DNA of 33,227 bases from Candidatus Pseudolachnospira avium (GCA_904420025.1 CAJFTW010000102.1:1-33227), one strand, 5' to 3'. Shown: positions 16,634 through 24,776, counted from the first letter of the stretch. A program made the numbers and translations. Notes: generated by a model from the letters alone, not told the origin.

Positions 16634-16661
16634 ATTATCGGCCATGGCAGATCAATGTAAA
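16634..16661 (-). promoter_or_regulatory. Promoter of the GPH-GPH-hydrolase operon
   Basis: On the minus strand TTTACA (16656-16661), a 16-nt spacer and GATAAT (16634-16639); both hexamers match five of six consensus bases. The palindrome AAGAATTCTT (16662-16671) abuts the -35 box and is a candidate operator for the LysR regulator encoded upstream. Confidence 0.55.
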
Positions 16662-16715
16662 AAGAATTCTTGTTTTCAAAATATAGCATCCTTATTTCAA
16701 ATTGTAAAATTGTTA

Positions 16716-16760
16716 AAAATCGGGACAGGTAAGATTCAAATCTATACCTGCCCCGATTTT
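16716..16760 (-). terminator. Rho-independent terminator of the LysR gene
   Basis: Arms of 16 bases, AAAATCGGGACAGGTA (16716-16731) and TACCTGCCCCGATTTT (16745-16760), with a 13-nt loop. The single mismatch becomes a G-U pair only in the minus-strand transcript, and TTTTT follows on that strand. It lies 23 nt after the LysR stop, so the symporters are transcribed separately. Confidence 0.8.
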
Positions 16761-16783
16761 ACCCCAGAAGGACAAATCCATAT

Positions 16784-17695
16784 TTAATTGCTGATATAGG
16801 AATAATCCTTTAAAAAACGGTAGCATTCTGCGGCGGCTGCGGAAAAAATGTGGTCTTTCCTTTTTGCCAGGCCCATGGTCATTCCCTGGATCGGAGGGTA
16901 TAGGGGCACTTCCTTTAGATCGGAGGGAGGGGCTCCGGCATACCCGATACACCGGCGGCTGTTGGATTGGGAAAGAATGCAGACCCCGCCAACCTGTTTT
17001 AATACACGCAGGCACAGACCAATCTCATTGCTCAAAAGAAAGGCATCAGAGAATAATTCCATCCGCAGCCCCCATTTTTCCAGAGCTTCATCGATTTTTA
17101 CCGGCATAGGAAACGTAGGTTCATAACAGAGAAGATTTTCCTTTTCCAAATCCTGTTTGGTTATATATTTGTTTTGGGCCAGCGGATGGTCTGGCCGCAT
17201 GAGAGCTACATATGGATCTGTATATACCGGTTCCCATTCAATTTGCTTGGAAGAAAAACCTTCGGTGGAAAGGGCAAAATCCATATCTCCATGGAGCAAG
17301 TGGAATTCCAGGTTTTCTTTGGACATTACAAAGGAAACAAAACGGCATTCTGGGTGCAGCGATAAAAATTCTGCTATGGGTTTTTCCAATATCCCATCTA
17401 AACTGGTGCCTGTGTGGATCAGAAGATGGGAATGGCTGGCCTGCATCTGTACTTCTGTTTTGATATCTTCCAGATCAGCCAAGAGGGAAAGGCATCGATT
17501 GTAAAAAATGCGTCCGGCTTCTGTCAGCTGCAGTGTGCCGTGTTCATAGAAGATCAGCTGCACCTGCAGCTCCGCTTCAATCTTTTTGATGGCAGCGCTC
17601 ATGGATGGCTGGGTAATGTACATTGCCTTGGCTGCCCGGGAAATACTGCCGCAATTCACAACGGTACAAAAATATTCCATCTGTCGGAGTTCCAT
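16784..17695 (-). CDS. LysR-type transcriptional regulator of the GPH/hydrolase locus
   Basis: A 303-residue LTTR. The N-terminal winged helix-turn-helix is clear (MELRQMEYFCTVV.. then SISRAAKAMYITQPSMSAAIKKIEAEL, residues 17-44), followed by the effector-binding LysR_substrate domain. The ribosome binding site is GGAGG, ten bases before ATG 17695. It is read in the same direction as the symporter operon but ends in its own terminator. By family rule it should respond to a substrate-derived effector and control the neighbouring operon. The long inverted repeat upstream of its start suggests autoregulation. The effector is not known. Confidence 0.9.
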   Translation of the reverse strand: MELRQMEYFCTVVNCGSISRAAKAMYITQPSMSAAIKKIEAELQVQLIFYEHGTLQLTEAGRIFYNRCLSLLADLEDIKTEVQMQASHSHLLIHTGTSLDGILEKPIAEFLSLHPECRFVSFVMSKENLEFHLLHGDMDFALSTEGFSSKQIEWEPVYTDPYVALMRPDHPLAQNKYITKQDLEKENLLCYEPTFPMPVKIDEALEKWGLRMELFSDAFLLSNEIGLCLRVLKQVGGVCILSQSNSRRCIGYAGAPPSDLKEVPLYPPIQGMTMGLAKRKDHIFSAAAAECYRFLKDYSYISN

Positions 17696-17726
17696 TTAGA
17701 AAATACCTCCATGTTTCGTAGAGCCC

Positions 17727-17766
17727 GTTTCCATAGTTATAACCGTTAGGAAGAACGAATGGAAAC
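17727..17766 (-). promoter_or_regulatory. LysR promoter with overlapping inverted repeat
   Basis: GTTTCCAT (17727-17734) and ATGGAAAC (17759-17766) form a dyad with 24-nt spacing. On the minus strand a weak promoter TTTCCA (17760-17765), 18 nt, TATAAC (17736-17741) lies within the dyad. This is the usual layout of an autorepressed LTTR promoter. Confidence 0.45.
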
Positions 17767-17786
17767 TATATCCTTTATAAATTTTA

Positions 17787-19013
17787 TTAGACTTTTATTT
17801 TATTTTTTGCGCTTCGCCATAATTCTAAAACCAGCTGCCGGGCTTTTTCCGCGTCCTCCCGGGAGGCCTGGCCGTGGTAGCGGGCCTCCAGGTACAGCTG
17901 GCGCAGTTCCTCCCCGGCCGCCGGGTCCACCTGGTTTTTGCTCAACGCTGCCACCTCCTGGCTGGTGGCGCTTTTCTCCCAGCAAACGCCCCGGTCCCGG
18001 CAGAGCCGGAGGTATTTCCGGTATTGGGCCCGCACCCGCTGCACGGCGGAGCGTCTGGCTCCCGCGGGAGCCTCTGCAGGCTGCGCCTCCACCGTATACC
18101 GCCGCTCCCCTTGCCGGGGCTCCGGCGGGGAGGACCTTTCCCGGCGGGAAAGATAGCGGAACACCAGCACCACCGCGGTCAGGGCGGCTACAATCCCCAG
18201 GGCGGTGAGAATCTGGCCCAGCAGCGGGCTGCCGGAACCAGCCTCCCCTTCCAGCTGGAGGATCTCCGCCGCGCTGGACAGGTCCGGGGCGCTGTTTTCC
18301 TCCGGCGCCTGAAAGCCCAGGCGGATAAAGGAAAGAACCCACCAGATTACTTGGACGATCCCTGCGGCCAGGTATGCGCAGGCCATCAGCAGGGGCACAA
18401 TAACCCGGCTGTAAAAGGCGGTCATCACCGCACCGCAGGCATGGAGAAAGGCCGGCGTGCTCAGGAACCAGGCGCACACGGCGGTGAGCAGCACCAGGGC
18501 CAGCTCCGTGGCCTGATAGCTTTTCTGGCAGTACACCTCCGGGTCATGGCGGAGGGAGCGCATCAGCAGCACTGAGCAGATCAGCGTCACCGCCGCAGAC
18601 GGAACGGCCATGGAGGCGGCAGCGGAAAAAACGCCAAACAGGGCCGCTGCCGCCAGAAACCCCAGAAGCAGCTTCCAATAGAGGGAAAAAATGTCCACCT
18701 GACGGGACCACTGGGGCAGGTACAGCTGTTTGGCTGCCAGCCGCACCACATATACGGCCGGCGGGAAGGCGGCCAGGGCCTCGGCAGGGCCGACGCCCGG
18801 CAGCAGAAAGCACAGAATCAGCAGGACCAGGGGCAGGTACCGGAGCTTTCCCCGGCTGCTGGCGGCAAAGGAGAGGGTCAGGCTGAGGCTCTGGATGGCA
18901 AGGCATGCCAGCAGAAAAGCCGGCCTTCCGCCTAGGACAGCGGCCACGGTGCCGGCAAAGGTGTAGTAGAAGGCCAGATCCGACACAATTTTCAACAAGG
19001 TAATGGTCAGCAT
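17787..19013 (-). CDS. Multi-spanning membrane protein with C-terminal DUF4129-like domain
   Basis: A 408-residue membrane protein with about six to eight hydrophobic helices in the first 300 residues. The cytoplasmic C-terminal segment (RRSAVQRVRAQYRKYL.. to ..LRQLYLEARYHG.) resembles DUF4129, the tail of bacterial transglutaminase-like membrane proteins. The papain-like transglutaminase core with its Cys-His-Asp triad is not present. The start chosen is ATG 19013, which overlaps the DUF58 stop by seven bases (ATGCTGA), rather than a longer upstream reading. It is the third gene of a MoxR-DUF58 operon. In related operons such proteins are envelope or export factors; here the function is unknown. 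Confidence 0.72.
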   Translation of the reverse strand: MLTITLLKIVSDLAFYYTFAGTVAAVLGGRPAFLLACLAIQSLSLTLSFAASSRGKLRYLPLVLLILCFLLPGVGPAEALAAFPPAVYVVRLAAKQLYLPQWSRQVDIFSLYWKLLLGFLAAAALFGVFSAAASMAVPSAAVTLICSVLLMRSLRHDPEVYCQKSYQATELALVLLTAVCAWFLSTPAFLHACGAVMTAFYSRVIVPLLMACAYLAAGIVQVIWWVLSFIRLGFQAPEENSAPDLSSAAEILQLEGEAGSGSPLLGQILTALGIVAALTAVVLVFRYLSRRERSSPPEPRQGERRYTVEAQPAEAPAGARRSAVQRVRAQYRKYLRLCRDRGVCWEKSATSQEVAALSKNQVDPAAGEELRQLYLEARYHGQASREDAEKARQLVLELWRSAKNKIKV

Positions 19014-20080
19014 GGTGTCACCTCCGGATCTGCGGTCAGCGTGAGAAGCTGGCCGCCAAACAGATCGGCCAGCCGGGCCGTCCACTGCCCGGCAGCCGGA
19101 TCTCGGACCGGTGTGATAAAAATCACGCCGGTCCGGGGACCGGGGGTCCGGGCAATCCCCTCCAAAAGCTCCTGGCAGGAACAGGCCGCCGTGCCGTCGG
19201 CGCGGCCTAGGCCCTCCAGGATCCCGTAAAAATGCCGTGGCCCCAGGCCCTGGGAGACGTAGCGCCAGGAGGCCAGCTCCCCCAGGGTCTGGGCGTTGGT
19301 GTGAAAATCATACGAAACGCCCTGATCTTCCATTTTCCGGCACACGGTGCGGGCCAGGCGGAAGCACTGCTCAATCCGCTGTACGCCGTCCTCCTGAGAG
19401 CATTCCACGTTCAGGACAATGGACAGGGAGGGCTCCGCGGTATAGTCAAAGTTTTTGACCATCAGCTGCCCGGCCCGGGCACTCTGGGTCCAAGAAATGT
19501 TCTTCATGGGCTCACGGCCGGTGTATTCCCGGAAGCCCAGGGTCAGCACCGGATCCTCAAAGAGAAAACGGCGGACGGACACATCCCCCAGAAAGCCTCC
19601 CAGCACCTGGTCCAGCTGCGGATCCGCCGCTTCCCGGGGCATCACCACCACCTCGCAGATATCGCTGCAGGAAAAGCGCTCCTCTTGGAGCCCCAGAAAA
19701 TCGCCGCGGCTGACGGACAGCTCCCGGAACAGGTACCGACCCCGGCGGGGGAGGGAGAGGGTGACCGGCTTTTCCAGCCCCTGCCGCGGCTTCAGCCAGG
19801 TGGTGCCGGAGACCACTTTCCCCTCCCGCAGGGCATCGGACACTTGGCTTTCCCCCTGTACCTCCGCCTCCCCGGGAAGGTGCTCGGACCAGCGCAGGAA
19901 CGGGAAAAAATGCCGGCTCCGGTTTTCCAGGGAGATGATCAGCCGGAAGGGCTGGTCCGGCTCCACCAGAACATCGGACAGCCGGTGCCGGACGGTGAGG
20001 CTGTCCGTCCCTCTGTTCTGGGCGCTGCGCTGCAGCAGCAGGGCCAGAGCTGCCAGGAAAACAAGAAACAGAATGGTCAT
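19007..20080 (-). CDS. DUF58 domain protein (VWA-like, MoxR partner)
   Basis: A 357-residue protein with an N-terminal hydrophobic anchor (MTILFLVFLAALALLL), an Ig-like middle segment, and the DUF58 signature REYTGREPMKNISWTQSAR followed by LMVKNFDYTAEPSLSIVLNVE, the start of a degenerate VWA fold. Its ATG overlaps the MoxR stop (ATGA) and its own stop lies within the next gene, so all three are coupled. DUF58 proteins are the standard partners of MoxR ATPases, which are thought to remodel them. The biological output in this organism is unknown. Confidence 0.88.
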   Translation of the reverse strand: MTILFLVFLAALALLLQRSAQNRGTDSLTVRHRLSDVLVEPDQPFRLIISLENRSRHFFPFLRWSEHLPGEAEVQGESQVSDALREGKVVSGTTWLKPRQGLEKPVTLSLPRRGRYLFRELSVSRGDFLGLQEERFSCSDICEVVVMPREAADPQLDQVLGGFLGDVSVRRFLFEDPVLTLGFREYTGREPMKNISWTQSARAGQLMVKNFDYTAEPSLSIVLNVECSQEDGVQRIEQCFRLARTVCRKMEDQGVSYDFHTNAQTLGELASWRYVSQGLGPRHFYGILEGLGRADGTAACSCQELLEGIARTPGPRTGVIFITPVRDPAAGQWTARLADLFGGQLLTLTADPEVTPC

Positions 20081-21021
20081 AGCTCCTCCAGCGGCACCCG
20101 GACGTTGTCCAGAATCCGGCGGAGCACCTCCTGGGCCCCCTGGGAGGACGTGCTGCCGCAGGAGGTGATCCGATGGCAGAGTACGTAGGGGGCCACGTAC
20201 TTCACATCCTCCGGAATCACATATTCCCGGCCGGAGAGGGCGGCGGTTACCTGGGAGGCCTTGTAGAGGGCGGTGGCACCCCGGGTGGAGACGCCGGTCC
20301 GGAAGCTGCTCTCCCGGCGGGTCCCCTCTATAATGTCCATCATGTATGCCAGCACCGGCTGGGATACGCGGATTTTGGTGTACTCTCGCCGCACGTATTC
20401 GGTTTCCTCCGGAGTGACGGCCTGGGAAAGGGATTCCACCAGATCCAGGGTGGAGGGGCGGGCAATGACGGCCATCTCCTGCTCCCGGGTCATGTACCCC
20501 AGGGACAGGCGCATAAAGAACCGGTCGGTCTGGGCCTCCGGAAGGGGGAAGGTCCCGTAGGATTCCAGGGGGTTCTGGGTGGCCATAACCATAAAGGGCT
20601 CCTGGAGCCGGGTGGTGACGCCGTCCACGGTGATCTGCCGCTCCTCCATGGCCTCCAGCAGGCTGGACTGGGTACGGGGCGTGGCCCGGTTGATCTCGTC
20701 CGCCAGGACAATGTGGGAGAAAAGGGGCCCCGGGCGGAACTCAAATTCCCCGGTCTTCTGATTGTAAAAGTTGATGCCGGTCAGGTCCGAGGGCAGCAGG
20801 TCCGGGGTAAACTGGATCCGCTTGAAGTCCCCGCCGATGGTCTTGGCAAAGGCCCGGAGCAGCATGGTCTTGCCGGTGCCGGGTACATCCTCCAGGAGAA
20901 CGTGGCCGGAGCAGATGAAGCAGGTCAGCACCAGGGCGATGACCGGATCCTTCCCCACAATCACCCGGGAGCAGCTGCCCACCACCTTTTCCTTGTAGCT
21001 GGTAAAACGTGAAATGTCCAT
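20077..21021 (-). CDS. MoxR-family AAA+ ATPase
   Basis: A 314-residue AAA_3 ATPase. Walker A is EDVPGTGKT (44-52) and Walker B is HIVLADEINRATPRTQSSLLEAM, with D108-E109. GVSTRGATAL is the sensor-2/C-terminal lid motif. MoxR proteins act as chaperone-like remodelers of VWA or DUF58 partners; the DUF58 gene overlaps its stop by 4 bases. ATG 21021 (MDISRF) is chosen because AGGAAGG ends nine bases before it; the longer frame would start with no ribosome binding site. A -10-like TATAAT on the minus strand (21129-21134) could start the operon, though the -35 is poor. Confidence 0.92.
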   Translation of the reverse strand: MDISRFTSYKEKVVGSCSRVIVGKDPVIALVLTCFICSGHVLLEDVPGTGKTMLLRAFAKTIGGDFKRIQFTPDLLPSDLTGINFYNQKTGEFEFRPGPLFSHIVLADEINRATPRTQSSLLEAMEERQITVDGVTTRLQEPFMVMATQNPLESYGTFPLPEAQTDRFFMRLSLGYMTREQEMAVIARPSTLDLVESLSQAVTPEETEYVRREYTKIRVSQPVLAYMMDIIEGTRRESSFRTGVSTRGATALYKASQVTAALSGREYVIPEDVKYVAPYVLCHRITSCGSTSSQGAQEVLRRILDNVRVPLEEL

Positions 21022-21060
21022 GGATTGCATCCTTCCTGTTTGGTGGTTTGCGGGTCCCAA

Positions 21061-21112
21061 GGTCAAAAACCTCCCGCAAGCAGGCTTGCGTCGGATTTTG
21101 ACCCTTTGACCC
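21061..21112 (-). promoter_or_regulatory. Structured leader with repeated TTTGACCC upstream of moxR
   Basis: GGTCAAAA (21061-21068) can pair with TTTTGACC (21096-21103), enclosing the near-palindrome CGCAAGC-AG-GCTTGCG (21075-21090). TTTGACCC is then repeated immediately (21097-21104 and 21105-21112), giving two possible partners for one arm. On the minus strand this lies in the moxR leader, downstream of the TATAAT at 21129-21134. Confidence 0.35.
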
Positions 21113-21170
21113 TGGTATCATACAAATTATTATACAGGAAAACAGGATTTTTGGGGAAAAAATCGCGGGC

Positions 21171-21199
21171 TTGCCAGGTCCGCCAAAATGTGGTAGAAT
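21171..21199 (+). promoter_or_regulatory. Promoter of rnpB
   Basis: TTGCCA (21171-21176), exactly 17 nt, TAGAAT (21194-21199). The predicted start, around 21206, coincides with the first base-paired stem of the RNase P RNA. Confidence 0.75.
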
Positions 21200-21205
21200 G
21201 AAGCC

Positions 21206-21545
21206 CACTGAGTAAGACAGGTAATCGCGGCTGCCTGCGGGCAGGTGAGGAAAGTCCGGGCTTCACAGGGCAGGATGCCGGATAACGTCCGGTGGAGGCG
21301 ACTCCAAGGCCAGTGCAACAGAAATGTACCGCCGGGGATTCCCCGGTAAGGGTGGAAGGGCAGTGTAAGAGACTACCGCCCTCCCGGTAACGGGAGGGGC
21401 ACATGTAAACCCCATCCGAAGCAAGACCAACAGGAAGCGTAAGGCGGCCCGTCTGCTTCCGGGTAGGTTGCTGGAGCCTGGCGGCGACGCCAGGCCTAGA
21501 TAGATGATTACCCACGACAGAACCCGGCTTATCGTTTTGCTCAGA
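21206..21545 (+). ncRNA. rnpB: RNase P RNA (A-type)
   Basis: The catalytic RNA of RNase P, which matures tRNA 5' ends. Universally conserved blocks are readable: GAGGAAAGTCCGGGC near the 5' end (P4 5' strand region), GGTAAGGGTGGAAGGGCAG, the TAAACCCCATCCGAAGCAAGACCAA segment, CTAGATAGATGATTACC and the 3' ACAGAACCCGGCTTATCG. ACTGAG (21207-21212) pairs with CTCAG (21540-21544) to close helix P1. The core resembles the Escherichia coli (ancestral A) form rather than the Bacillus B form, as in most Clostridia. Exact ends are estimated from the promoter and P1; length is about 340 nt. Confidence 0.96.
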
Positions 21546-21548
21546 AAA

Positions 21549-21593
21549 ATACCGTGGAAAGCTGCTTCCCGGCGGGGACGCTTTCCACGGTAT
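21549..21593. terminator. Bidirectional terminator between rnpB and the MATE gene
   Basis: ATACCGTGGAAAGC (21549-21562) and GCTTTCCACGGTAT (21580-21593) are perfect 14-base complements with a 17-nt loop. On the minus strand TTTTT follows, a good terminator for the MATE transcript; on the plus strand the tail CTTTGTATT is weaker but serves rnpB. Confidence 0.85.
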
Positions 21594-21618
21594 CTTTGTA
21601 TTCCAGAGACGGCCGTAT

Positions 21619-22986
21619 TCAGGAGATGGTCGTATCCAAGATCCGCTTTTTCAGCCACTTGCCCCGCAGATAGTACACGGTAAACAAGGCTGAAGTAATG
21701 ACCCAGCTGATGGGATAGCAGACGGTCAGGGTGGCCAGGGTGCGGTGCAGCGGCAGCACAATGGTCAGCCAAAGTACCCGGAACACGCAGATGCCGCCCA
21801 GGTTCATCAGCATGGGGAACAGGGCATCCCCGGTCCCCCGGATGGCGGCGGAAAAAATCTCCACGCCGATGTACAGCAGATAGTAAGGGGCCATCAGGAG
21901 GATCAGCTGGTTCCCGCAGGCCAAAACCGCCGGATCCTGGTTGAAGAGCCGCAGCACGTAGGAGCCGCCAAGGCAGAATGCCAGGCTCAGGAGGACGGCG
22001 GCAGCGGCGTCCAGAATTAGGCTGATGCGGACGCACTTTTTGATCCGGTCATATTTCCGGGCGCCGAAATTCTGGCCCACAAAGGTGGTGACGGCAATGC
22101 CCAGGGCGCCGCTGATCATCCAGAACACGGCGTCCGCCTTGCCGTAGGCGGTCCACCCGGCCACCATGTCCGTGCCAAAGGAGTTGATGCCGGCCTGGGC
22201 CAGCAGGTTGGCGATGGCAAAGGTGGAGGACTGCAGGCCGGCGGGCAGGCCAATCTGCAGGATCCGCTTGGTCATATAGGCGGAGTTCCGGAGTTTCCGC
22301 AGCCGGAAGGATGGCAATTCCTTATTCCGCAGCAGCGGGATAAAGATCAGCACGGCGCTGAGCAGCTGGGAAAGGATGGTGGCCAGTGCCGCGCCGAACA
22401 CGCCCATGGAAAAAACACGCACAAACAGAATATCCAGCACAATATTGGCCAGGCAGCAGGCAACCAGAATGTACATGGGAGAGCGGGAATCCCCGAACGC
22501 CCGGAGAATGCCGGTGCCCATATTGTAGAGGAAGGTAGGGATGGTTCCCAGGAAATACACCTGTATGTAGAGCAGGGCCCCATTGTAACAGTCCGCGGGG
22601 GTATCCAGTGCCTGGAGCATGGGTGCGGAGAAAATCAGGCCGATGGCTGTCAGCAGCAGTCCGCCGACCAGGGAGAGGAACAGGGAAGATTCAATGGCTT
22701 CCCGCACATCATCTGTCCGCTGTGCTCCATAAAACTGGGAAATGATCACCGTGGAACCCGAGGCCAGCCCTACCAGAAAACCGGTCAGAAGCTGAATGGG
22801 CTGGCCGGTGGCGCCCACGGCAGCCAGGGCTTCTTTCCCCACAAACTGTCCCACAATCACAGCGTCCACCGTGTTGTACAGCTGCTGGAAAAAGGAGCCC
22901 AGGAGAATGGGGAAAAAGAAGGCCAAAAGCGGTTGCAGAATGGAACCTTCGGTGATGGAATTGACAGCAGTATTTTCCTTCCTCAT
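21619..22986 (-). CDS. MATE-family efflux transporter
   Basis: A 455-residue, 12-helix transporter of the MATE (MatE) superfamily, DinF/NorM-like, which exports cationic drugs or metabolites by Na+ or H+ antiport. Typical segments are ILLGSFFQQLYNTVDAVIVGQFVGKEALAAVGAT near the N-terminus and GLPAGLQSSTFAIANLLAQAGINSFGTDMVAGW at the start of the second half. ATG 22986 is supported by GAGGAGG seven bases upstream; the open frame beyond it has no start signal. It has its own promoter and terminator. The adjacent zinc-ribbon gene is transcribed divergently from the same intergenic region. Confidence 0.92.
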   Translation of the reverse strand: MRKENTAVNSITEGSILQPLLAFFFPILLGSFFQQLYNTVDAVIVGQFVGKEALAAVGATGQPIQLLTGFLVGLASGSTVIISQFYGAQRTDDVREAIESSLFLSLVGGLLLTAIGLIFSAPMLQALDTPADCYNGALLYIQVYFLGTIPTFLYNMGTGILRAFGDSRSPMYILVACCLANIVLDILFVRVFSMGVFGAALATILSQLLSAVLIFIPLLRNKELPSFRLRKLRNSAYMTKRILQIGLPAGLQSSTFAIANLLAQAGINSFGTDMVAGWTAYGKADAVFWMISGALGIAVTTFVGQNFGARKYDRIKKCVRISLILDAAAAVLLSLAFCLGGSYVLRLFNQDPAVLACGNQLILLMAPYYLLYIGVEIFSAAIRGTGDALFPMLMNLGGICVFRVLWLTIVLPLHRTLATLTVCYPISWVITSALFTVYYLRGKWLKKRILDTTIS

Positions 22987-23008
22987 AGCGTATCCTCCTC
23001 GCCAGTCC

Positions 23009-23037
23009 AGTATATACAAAGGATGTTCAAAAAGCAA
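23009..23037 (-). promoter_or_regulatory. Promoter of the MATE gene
   Basis: Minus-strand TTGCTT (23032-23037), 17-nt spacer, TATACT (23009-23014). The transcript would start about 17 nt before the ATG, giving a very short leader. Confidence 0.6.
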
Positions 23038-23103
23038 ATAGAAAAAGATAAGAATTGAGGGCAAAATGCTGTGGAAAAAACGATAATTCCCGCAGATGCG
23101 AAG

Positions 23104-23132
23104 TTGCTTTTTGGCAGCGGATATGCTATATT
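23104..23132 (+). promoter_or_regulatory. Promoter of the zinc-ribbon/discoidin gene
   Basis: TTGCTT (23104-23109), 17-nt spacer, TATATT (23127-23132) preceded by TGC (extended -10). It uses the same -35 hexamer as the divergent MATE promoter 67 bases away. Confidence 0.6.
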
Positions 23133-23216
23133 GAACCGAATACCAGCGTTCAGCAGAGAAAGCCGGCTGCGGCAGGAGAGGGCTGCGCCAAAGCCGGAGA
23201 GAGTGTGAGGTGGGCA

Positions 23217-24776
23217 ATGTTCTGTAAAAAATGTGGAAACCAGCTGCGGGAGGGAGCCCAATTCTGTCCCCGGTGCGGGGCACCGGCGGGAGAGGGCCAG
23301 AAGAAAGAAAATCCGGAAGAGAACGCCCCGGGAAAAGGGCATCCGGGTAAGGGGATTCCGGATTCTCCCGGGCCGGAGGGGGCGGCCGACCTGGGAAAGC
23401 ACCGCCGCCGGAAATGGATCAGGCACAGCGCGATTGTGGTAATCATTCTGGTGGTGACGGCGGTATCCATGGGAGTTATGCTGCTGCTGTACCGGAGCCG
23501 CCACCGGAGGCAGGAAGCGGCGGAAACCGTTACTGAGGCATTTCAGGAGATGGAAGCTTCCCAGGAGGCGGCCACCCCGCCGGATGGAGGCAGCGCTGCC
23601 CCGGAGCCGGCGGAATCCACGGCGGCGGAAACCGAGATCTCGACAGAGGGGACGGAGGCCGCCCCGGAGGAGCCGGTGGAATTCACCTTTGCGGAGGGGG
23701 AATGGGACCGGCTGCAGTTTACCGCCGCTACTCTGCTGCAGGTGCTGGACGATGGCCGTCTGGACAGCGGCCAGCCCTGGCGGACGGAAGATATGACCGC
23801 CAATGAGCTGGGGACCTTTGCCCATTGGTATCTGTCCAACGGGGATATTTACGGAACGGATCAGCTGTTTCCGCTGGACGGGGATTATGCGGCCAGCCTG
23901 GGCAGCGGCTATGAAGCCTGCCCCGAGGAGGTGGTAAAGGAGCTGCTCCGGTCCGCCCTGGGGGTGGAGACTGGGGAGGTGCTGACCCACCGGCTGCAAA
24001 ATGGGGAGGAAACCTATGACTACTTGTTTTATCAGGATGGATATTACAGCTGGCAGATGGCGGACGGGGCGCCGTTTTACTCCGCCCGGCCTTACCGAAT
24101 TACCCGTCAGGGGAATACGGTGATTACTTGTTTGGAAAATATCTGTGTGTCCAACGTGGGAACCACTTGCCAGGGCCTATATCAGGTGGTATGGCAGGCA
24201 GATCCCGCCAGCTGCCTGGGGTATACAGCCCAGTCTGTTGCGCTGCTGCCGGAAAGCTCCCCGGAGGTGGCAGGGCTGACGGCTTCTTCTACCCTGGTCT
24301 CGGACAAGCCCGGCAAGTATGCGGTGGAGAATCTGATGGATCGGGACCTGTCCACTGCCTGGGTTGAGGGGGTGGATGGCCTGGGGGCCGGAGAATGGGT
24401 TCAGATTGATTTTCAGGAGGATGCAACGCTTCACGGCCTGCGGATTGCGGAAGGGTATTGGAAAAATTGGGAAACTTACCGGGAAAATGCCCGGCCCACG
24501 GCCCTTCTCCTGGAGTTTTCCGATGGAACTCAGATGGAGGTCCCCCTCCATACTTATACGCTGGAAGACAGCCAGGGCGGAACTCCCCTGGGGGTGGCAA
24601 GTGAGAATCCAGTTACCCAGAGCAGCCCGGAACAATGGGATAGGGTGAAGGACACCATAGGATTCCTTTCCTTTGGGCGGGAAATTACTACCCGTTCGAT
24701 TCGGATCACTATTTTTGAGACAGAAGCGGGAACTTCTTTTGAGGATACCTGCATTTCCGAAATTTCTGTGTACTGA
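23217..24776 (+). CDS. Zinc-ribbon, single-TM, discoidin-like domain protein
   Basis: A 519-residue protein. Residues 3-20 form a four-cysteine zinc ribbon (CxxC...CxxC, C3/C6/C17/C20). A Gly/Pro/Glu linker and a basic stretch (KHRRRKWIR) precede one TM helix (about 71-91). An acidic, Ala/Glu-rich linker (about 98-155) leads to a globular extracellular region. The last roughly 165 residues look like an F5/8-type C (discoidin) or NADase-type glycan-binding fold: ASSTLV.....YAVENLMDRDLSTAWVEG...GEWVQIDF and an end strand RSIRITIFET. The basic flank puts the zinc ribbon in the cytoplasm and the glycan-binding-like part outside. ATG 23217 is preceded closely by GAGGTGG. Function is unknown; a cell-surface binding or sensing role is inferred. 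Confidence 0.75.
   Translation: MFCKKCGNQLREGAQFCPRCGAPAGEGQKKENPEENAPGKGHPGKGIPDSPGPEGAADLGKHRRRKWIRHSAIVVIILVVTAVSMGVMLLLYRSRHRRQEAAETVTEAFQEMEASQEAATPPDGGSAAPEPAESTAAETEISTEGTEAAPEEPVEFTFAEGEWDRLQFTAATLLQVLDDGRLDSGQPWRTEDMTANELGTFAHWYLSNGDIYGTDQLFPLDGDYAASLGSGYEACPEEVVKELLRSALGVETGEVLTHRLQNGEETYDYLFYQDGYYSWQMADGAPFYSARPYRITRQGNTVITCLENICVSNVGTTCQGLYQVVWQADPASCLGYTAQSVALLPESSPEVAGLTASSTLVSDKPGKYAVENLMDRDLSTAWVEGVDGLGAGEWVQIDFQEDATLHGLRIAEGYWKNWETYRENARPTALLLEFSDGTQMEVPLHTYTLEDSQGGTPLGVASENPVTQSSPEQWDRVKDTIGFLSFGREITTRSIRITIFETEAGTSFEDTCISEISVY

Noticed and set aside
21063-21515. Minus-strand open frame over the RNase P RNA
   Set aside because: The region is explained base for base by conserved RNase P RNA blocks on the plus strand.
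23543-23839. Serine-rich small minus-strand frame inside the discoidin gene
   Set aside because: Antisense to a well-supported coding region, with no ribosome binding site; its Ser/Ala bias mirrors the Ala/Glu linker codons.
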